A stretch of 64,000 nt of DNA, taken from NCBI GenBank assembly GCA_029721435.1, contig CM056592.1, forward strand, positions 32,747,611 through 32,811,610, given 5' to 3'. Below the pieces are notes generated by a model. It did not search any database, was not told the DNA's origin, and saw nothing but the letters and a program-made list of their open reading frames with translations. Positions 46,201-55,200 of this stretch are shown here, one piece after another (the stretch's first letter is position 1; the number at the start of each line of letters is the position of its first letter). A program made the position numbers and the translations under genes. Source of the DNA: Gymnothorax reevesii. Lineage: Eukaryota > Chordata > Actinopteri > Anguilliformes > Muraenidae.

Positions 46201-49200
46201 CTCCCTTAGTCACCACCCCACCTTCCCGGCCATATTGAAACATGGGCACATGGTCATCAGAGCAGAGCAGAGCAAATTCAGTTAACTGAGTAGCAAACTA
46301 TCGTTAGCTCACTAGGTATCAAACTAATGTTATATAATGGTTACGAAAATGTACTGCGTACATGCTAGCTAACTAGCTAGCTAACGTGAACTTCGTTATG
46401 TGAGTGGAAACTAGTGACCTTGCAACAGCACTGAGCCCTATTCTCTGTATTCAGTTTGGCTAAATATTAACAATACGACATGACGTGGAGCAGTTTTTTT
46501 CTACACACTCAGCCAATTAAATTTTTGCAAATGTGATCAAAAATATATCATTGGCTGGGCTATGGGAAAAGTGCTGCAGTTATTGTGATAAAAGAAAATA
46601 TATGGAGCAATGGGCGCTAACAGTACACAATACAAACACCGACTGCAATGTTTAGCTTCTTAGATTGTGTTTCAAGGTACACAAAGCATATAATTCTAAG
46701 TAGTGTTCACTTTACAAAGATCTCTCAGTGCAGGCAGACAGCGTGTTGCAAGAGTGAAAGTACCGATTTACTTCCAAATTTAGCTGCCCATCCAGCAAGT
46801 TCTCTGTAATTGATAATTAATATTTTCCATAACAGATACTGAGAAACAAACACAGCCCTCTGACTCTAAAAGTACATGAAGTTACATACAAATCTGAAAA
46901 ATAGTGTTCTGTTGATGATCTCATAATATCTGAATTTTGAGCCTGTCGCTTGTTTTGTCCCCAGAGAGAGGCTGCGGACACACAGTATTGAGTCTTCAGG
47001 AAAGCTGAAGATCTCTCCGGAACAGCATTGTGACTTCACTGCTGAGGACCTCAGAGATTTGGGGGAGATCGGGCGGGGTGCGTACGGCTCTGTCAACAAG
47101 ATGGAGCACACGCCGTCTGGACTCATCATGGCTGTTAAGGTGATTAACCCTTTGTGTTCTGCCTCAACAGTCTGGATCGTCTGTTAAATATCTGGAGAAG
47201 AGAATGACGGAGCCAAATTTGGTTTTTAAGGCCTGATTTGAGTATTTATGTCTTGGTGGTTTTACAGCTCTCTGGACAGTTTGAATTCATTAGCAGTTTA
47301 GCTTAATTCTGTGCTAAACATCACACACACACACACACACATACACACACATACACAACCGAAGGGGCCCAACCAGGGTCTGACTGACAAGCTGACATGA
47401 GCCGCTGTTCGTGGTGTCGTCTTACGGCAAGCGTTAGGATGGATCGCCAAGAAACAACCGTCTTTAATGAAAAACAAACATTTTTGGCGTTTTTGGGCCC
47501 ATGTAGGCTGCCATAGGCCCAACAAAAGACTCAAATCACCTGGTTTATAAAACTTTTTCTGATTTATGTTCCCATTTGGCCATGTGCCAAATATGAAAGA
47601 AATCAGTGAATTATTTCTTGCTCCCCTGCGATGACGATGATCTGTGGCGGCGGCCCTCTACTAAATTCAAAATCTTTTAGGGGATGCAGTTAAGTCTCGG
47701 ACTAGGCTTTATCTGTCAGTGAAACCAGCCCTTTAGATCACAGAATAGTTGAATCTTGATTGTGTTTAAAGGCTGAGAACATGCATGTCTTAAACACCGT
47801 GCAGAGTTATAAAATTAAGGGGGGGTGATCCAACCTGTCTGGATCAAAGGTGTTGAAATGAATTTAATCGTTTAAGTTAATGAACGCACCGTGGCATGCT
47901 GGGAGTTGTGTTGCATAGCAACCACATTTTTGTCCCCACGATGCAGAGGATTCGGTCAACTGTGGATGAGCGGGAGCAGAAACAGCTGCTGATGGACCTG
48001 GACGTGGTGATGAGGAGCAGCGACTGTCCGTATATCGTGCAGTTTTACGGAGCCCTCTTCAGAGAGGTCAGCCACGGCTCTCGTTCATTTGGTACTTTTA
48101 CTGCGGCTTGTTCCAATTGTTCTAATTTCAAATCAATTTTTTTACATATCAAATGTTGTTAATTTTTCTCGGTATTCATTCGTATTTGCTTGAGCTTTGA
48201 AGGCTAGTCCAAGCGCAACATATACTTTGATCAGCCGCAACATTAAAACCACTTGCCCAATATAGCTTTGGATATTACCTCATGCTGCCAAAGGAGCTTT
48301 TTCCAAGCTGACGTCCTCATGAATTCCCAGTGTCAGGGTTTTCCACAGAACATCTCCTACACATCACTGTCCATCCAGCAGCGTGTACCTCTTCCCATAG
48401 TGCATCCTGGTGCCGTTTCTTCCCCAGGTAAACGGAACAGAGGTACCTGGTCGATGCATGCAATGTTAAATAAATCAGAACTCGCTGGATCAGGTGACCT
48501 TCTGCAATTGCTCCAAGGCCCAGTTCCAACACTCACCTGCCCTTTTCTCTGAGACTTGTGAGACCGTAGCCTTTCAGTCCATTCGGACCAGATGGCGACA
48601 GTAGCCTTTCAGTCCATCAGGACCAGATGGCGGCAGCCTTCGTTGCCCTTTTGCAACAGCCAGCTTGTGGCGCCCAGCATTCTGATGTCATTTTCATGGT
48701 TTGTCTCTCCGCGGACCGTGGCTGGCAGATTCTCCCCACTGCAGTCCTGGAGCACCCCAGAAGGCTTGCTGTGTCAAAGGTCATGTGACCCACTCGTCAG
48801 GCCATAAATATTTGTCCTTTGCCAAAGTCACTCAGGTCCCATTTCTCCCACATCCAACACGTGGACTATAAGACCCCGCTGTTCACTTACCGACTAGCAT
48901 CTGTCCGCGGCCTTTGACATGTTTCTTACGAGACAATCAACTTTATGTGCCTGTCAGTGGTTTTAATGTTTTGGCTTGTCACCATTGAATTGTTTCTTTT
49001 GCAACCACATATTTGTGACGAAAATAATGAATCTCTGCTTTTCTGAGATGGAAAAAAAAAAAGTCTCTGTTTGTTTATATTCAAATGAACCTCAACTTTT
49101 TGGACTTACATAATTATAACATATTTTTAAAAAAGGTGACTATTATCTGTATAATATTTTCTTTGGATATTATGAGTTTTTTTTTTTTCTCTTCTCTTTT

Positions 49201-52200
49201 CCAGGGTGACTGTTGGATATGCATGGAACTTATGTCTACCTCATTCGACAAATTCTACAAATATGTGTATTGCGAGTTAGATGATGTGATTCCTGAGGAA
49301 ATATTAGGCAAAATAACATTAGCTGTGAGTATATATTAAGTATATACCAGCCTTTATGTTCTTCAGAGTGGGGATGAGATTTATGCTTATTCTATGATGT
49401 TGTGTGTGTATTTCCTGATATTTGTCTGCTTATTTCAGACTGTGAATGCACTAAACCACTTAAAAGAAAACTTGAAAATAATTCACAGAGGTAAGTATTT
49501 TAATTTAAAAACAGTTGTTTGAGAACTGAAAGCGTAAACATTGTCCATTTTTATACTGCTGGTATGCTTGTACATTTGTCCGTCCGTCTGTTTGTACGTC
49601 CATTTGGAATCATTTTTGTTCCCAAACCATAACTGAAGAAGCAGTCAGTGCTTTTTCATGAAACTTTCTAGAGGCAACAATGCGGTACTGGAGTGTTGCC
49701 CTTTGCTATTTTGGAATTTTTATATTCATTAACCACAGCGTCGTGCATTTTGTTTATTTTTTGGCCTTAAACTTTTGAACCGTTGGTCTCAGAAACAAAG
49801 TTCTTTTTCACCTGGATTCTGCGGGTCCGAACGAATCTACTGTCATTACACGTGGGAAAACTCAGTTACTATAAATACTGTATGTTTAGCCTTATCACAC
49901 AGTTGTAACAAGTTATAATTTCATTTTTCCTTAACCATTACATATGAAGACGTGAAACAGAGACATTGGATCATTTGTAAATAGATACAATTATGTCCTC
50001 AATTATTATCTCGCAGTAATGCAAAATATGGCTTTGAGGAGAAACATCTGCATCGCCGTTCATTTTTAATCAGTGTTCCAGCTCCATGCAGCCTTTGGTG
50101 TTAAAATGTTTGGAATGATCAGTTTGAGTTGTTGGTGACGGTTCATGGTCCTGAAAATTTCCAAAGATGGCAGTAGCTGAACATGTATTGGCCCATTTTT
50201 TTTTTTTTAATATTAAATTTGACTTTTTAGTAATGGTTACCCGCCTATCTATTTAAGCAATTTGAATACCAGGCTCTTTGTAAAACTGTTGCCCATCTAG
50301 GCTTTTGCTGGGCAGATTGAGGTCAGTGAGAGATGTACGAGTATGTTCAAATGCAACCATAATTCACGCTCGACCAATGACTACGGACGTGGTCTTCACA
50401 TAAGTTGACTACATGGGCTGCTGTAGTTTTGATGGGAACAGTTGATGGCAACGCTGGCCTTTGCTTCTTTCCTAGATGGGCGTGTTGAAATGTAAGCTAG
50501 ATAAGCTGTTGATCATTTTAACGTCAGCCTAGAATTACAGCAAACGGCAGAACCGAAGGTAATGGTCCATGAGCAGGAACCAGATGAAGTGAAATCCTGT
50601 TTTCATGTTCCCCTCCCAGACATCAAGCCCTCCAACATTCTCTTGGACAGGAACGGCAACATTAAGCTGTGTGATTTCGGCATTAGCGGGCAGCTCGTCG
50701 ACTCCATCGCCAAAACCCGAGATGCAGGATGCCGGCCTTACATGGCGGTACGTCAGCAGGGAGTTTTTAGCCAGAAAGGCCTAACGAGTTTAGTTTAAGA
50801 AAGGGGGATGGGGGTCGGTCAAGGAGCTTCCTGACTTATTGGGGGGGTCGCACATACGGTTCATAATGTTCTTTCAAAGTAGTGAGCACTGTTGCCTCCA
50901 GGCAAGCCAGAAAACGTAAGGGCGTGTGTGGGTTTTGGAGCCGGCATGTTCCCACTGAAGATGTTTGGAACATGATCCAGTATGACTGTTCGTTCTTGTG
51001 TGGTTTCATTGCCAGTGATGTTTGACACTGGTAAAGTGCCCTAGACTGCTGGCAGAGCACTTGAGCGCGATGTCATCATTTAGATAACTTTTCTTTCCTT
51101 CCTTGTCCCCCCCCCCCCGGCTTGTTGAAGTGAGCTTGGCGTCTCCTCAGTCACCCGCCCCTTTGCCGTTTTCCATTCTAAATTTGGTAGTGCTTGTGAT
51201 GTAAGCCTTCGGTGCTCAGATCAGCCCGCATTCTTGCATCTTTCAGAATGAAGCAGTTCGGTCATTCCCTGAGCTGTGAGCTCACAGCGCAATAATGTAG
51301 GTCAGTGCTTATCCGTTTCATCCCTGAACATCCGAGGAGCTGTTTTTGATCGATATCAGCTTTCTCCCGTCTTCTGGATTGATTCGTTTTGGCTTGGATC
51401 GGCACAATATTTTATGGTATCAAAAATTAAAGGTGTTGATGGTGAACTGCGATCAAATACTGATTCTAGAATGCCAATGACGGCGTCCTGACAGCTTTTT
51501 GAAATTCCAAATCATTTCCCTGATGTTTACTTTTTCACGATTTCCATGTGAATCGAAGGTGGAATGTTTAATCTTGTGGGTCTCATCTTAAAACCAATTA
51601 TTATTATTATTTTTATTTTTATTTTTTTTGGGCACATGAAAAATTAGTTCTGTTGGTCTGAAGACACAACGATATCTCTGGTTAGACTTGGACTTGCGCA
51701 GAACCACACACACAAGCACACATTTCGCCAGAAGAATTTTATCTATCAAGCATCACACTGCCACAGGAATGCATGACATTTCCAATGTGTTTATATTTGC
51801 TTTGTCCTGAATAAATCGATTTGACCGGAGATTTGTTTCCTCTGAGGAGCCACAGCGAACCCCGCTGAGTCACTCAGGGTGACATCAGAGTCTAAACTCT
51901 ACTTATGACTCAGTAGGCGCTGTTCCAAAGCCTGTGCTACGTCACTCTCGCCGCTCTGATTCTGTCAGAGTGAGCTCAGAGTTTAGCCATTTCATTAACC
52001 GTATAGAGCGCCTCTGATGTCATTGTTTCAGCAGTTGAGACCCAGCTGTGGAATCATGTGTCACTTGTCTGGAAGAGATGGCTGCAGGGAGTTGTATTTT
52101 TCACTCTGTTTGACATACTCCTGCTCAATTCTTCAGTGCAGTTCACCCTTCACGGCCGCTTAACTTCTAGAATATTTTATAGTTAAAAGAATAATAAAGT

Positions 52201-55200
52201 TAAAATGTGCTACTGATGGCCTCATTCTTGATGTCATTTCAGATGAAATTATGCCTAAATTACAGGATTAGTGGAGATCAGTTTTGGATATCTGGTTGGA
52301 TTGAACATCTGCGCAGTGAATTTTCAGTTGTTAATCATTCTCCGGAACTAGGCCCGCGGTCTGGGGCAGTGTTCTTACTGGTCTTGGTGGATGATTATCC
52401 TAGTTGCATAAATATTATGCATAGTATTGTTGTCATAAATCTGCATGTCTTGTACAGAAATATGGATATTAAAATGAATTAAGTCATAAATCATTTTGAA
52501 AAGAGAAACAAATTGTGTTAGCTGTTAGAATATTTTCAATGGGCCTAAGAACTAATCAAATCAACCTTCAAACTAATCACTTTTTGAAGGTTTTTCTAGA
52601 TTTTATTATTGATGGTCATTTTAATGTAAAGATATTTGTTCTGATCATAGCTCTTGATTCCCAGAGCAGCTGCCGGTTGAAACATATTATATCTTATGAG
52701 TCTGAGAACCTTTTTGAGGTTTTATTGGCGCAGGTAGTCATTTACAATCAGTTGGATTTACCTTATGAAAAAAGTCCACGATTGTCGCTGTTCCTTCAGT
52801 CGCTTTAAAAACGCACCTCTCTATTGTTCCTTCAGCCGGAGAGGATCGACCCCAGCGCCTCCAGGCAGGGATATGATGTGAGGTCGGACGTGTGGAGTTT
52901 GGGGATCACACTCGTGAGTCACTGTCTATTTTCATCTCCATTTCGGGACACAATGACTTCAGGAACTGCTCAGTAACCTTTTCAAAGCAGGGAACAATTG
53001 TTGATGAGCATATTTAGAAACGACAGATATCAGTAGCGATGGAAGAGATGGCTCTTGACTGCACTCTACTATGATTGTATCTGAATTCCCAGCACTCTGA
53101 ACTGTTCTCTAAGAAATACAGAAATGTTTTTTTAAAAAGCTTGATTTCTAATAAGAAGGGATTGTTGAGTTCAGTTCATTGATTGGTGATATTTGTGTTA
53201 CCCAGGGTTTTACTCTCTTTTTTTCCCTGATTTATTCCCTTGCTAGACTTAAGGCAATTCTTTCTGAACTTCTTGTTAATACATTTGCATTTGCCTACCT
53301 TTGTCCTTTACACAGTGACCTTGACCTTAAAACTCATTTCTGATTTATATCGCTGGAACTATTTACACTCAAGCCATGATGTTTGGCCCAAATGGTAGCA
53401 TTCACTCCATAGCTATGCCTTTAGATGTTTATTAGAGACTTTTGACTTGTGACGTTAAAACTAAGATGTCCCTTTGGCTATTTTTTTTACCTGATATATT
53501 TGGCTTCGGTGCTTCATTTCAGTGAAGAAGAATGCTCATTGGAGGTCATTGAAAATATTGTAGTGATCCATGCGCCTGACTTCACCAATAGCCTCGCGAC
53601 AATGATCTAGACCTGAAATTAGTCTCAAATGAAAAGTCATTGCAACTCCATGATATTGCTGACTGTCTCACCAGCGATTGCAAAAATGGCTCATGAATTG
53701 CATAGGTATGGCAGGGTATTGTGATAAAGGACAGTGTTTCATTGCTCGCTAGAGAGTGTGTCTCAAACACTATTATCACTAGAGCTTTGATATAAGGCTC
53801 AAATGAAGGCATTTACATCATTGACATTCCTTTTTAGGGTTATGGAGAATTTTGACCTTCAACCCTGCCACAGTGACCTTTACTTTGAAATTTCTTTACT
53901 GGAGTGTATCTGAGAAACCATAAACACTACAGTCTTGATATTAGGCTCAAATCAAAGCATTTACTCCATAGATGTGCCTTTTGAGGGTTAGTAAGAATTG
54001 CCATGATGATTTATTTTAAGTCATGAACCTTATTTTAATTTACAAGTCGCTGAAGGTTGCGTGTAGCTCTGAGCACCTTTTCTGCATTCTTTATAGCTTC
54101 ACATTACAGTAATTTTCCTGTTGCATTCCAGTATGAGCTGGCGACAGGTCGATTCCCGTACCCCAGGTGGAACAGTGTTTTCGATCAGCTGACGCAGGTC
54201 GTCAGGGGCGAACCTCCGCAGCTCAGTAACTCAGAGGAGCGACGGTTTTCTCCCAAATTCATCAAGTTTGTAAATCTGTGGTGAGTATAAATGAGTCGCT
54301 GCTTCATTCAGTTAATCGTTTCATGGAAAAAATAAGCCAATCGTGGCTGCAAGATTTCCCATCAACTCCTACTGGAGAAAGTGCTTATTGCAGAGTGGAT
54401 GAATGTGTTCCATACCGAGGAGTGAGTTTGATGGAGTATGCCTGTAATCACATATGGGAGGGAAATCAGAGATGTGGGATTCAGTAGGGCTACGTAAATG
54501 CCAATGCGATGGTAAGTTCATTCTCATTAGGGATCATAAATTATCAACTTTTTTTTTTTTCTCTAAATCTTTCAATTTATCATGTGCTGTATAATGCCAT
54601 TGTAAACCTGCTGAGAGGGACAAAATGTCTTGTGAAGTGTCATGTATGTGTACAATACCAGTCAGAAGTTTGGACATGCCTACATTTAAAAAAAATAATT
54701 TAAAAAATCAGATTAAAAAATATTATTAAAAATAATAAACTTAATTTATTTCACCAAAAAAAATCTTAATATGAAATTGAACAAATTAACTGCCTCTTGT
54801 AATTATAATTACTGGGAATATTCAGATTTATTTATTTTTCAAAAATTACAGCCATTTGGTTTTGAGAGTTCACGGCAACAAGGCTGTAGAAGTTCCGAAA
54901 GATAAGTTGTACTCGAGGTTTGCGTCTCCTTTGCCGCTTAACCAGGAACTCCCGATCCAGATTCTAAAATTTTGGACTTTATCCTGTAAAGTGAATTATT
55001 GCTGAAATTTGTCTAAAAATGCAGTATTGTAACAAGAATAACGTGTTTCCAAACTTTTGAATGGTGCTATACGTCTCATGCTTCAAGGACAACATCCATT
55101 TGTCTCTGAGTACTCTTTTTCTAACTTTGGGGTTATTTTGACTTGTATTTAAATTTTATTCTCTCTTTTCAAGCCTTACAAAGGATGAGTCAAAGAGGCC

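Larger units (their letters stand above)
40500..46964 (+). other. map2k4: map2k4 intron 2 (6.5 kb)
   Basis: Bounded by GTAAGT and TGTCCCCAG. Contains two abutting dispersed elements (42303-42640 and about 42640-42905), an inverted-repeat element (44303-44726), and a palindromic stretch around 43181-43216 (GGTATTAG to CCAATACC). 41410-42130 resembles a decayed repeat but no ends were found. No further exons recognised. Confidence 0.85.
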
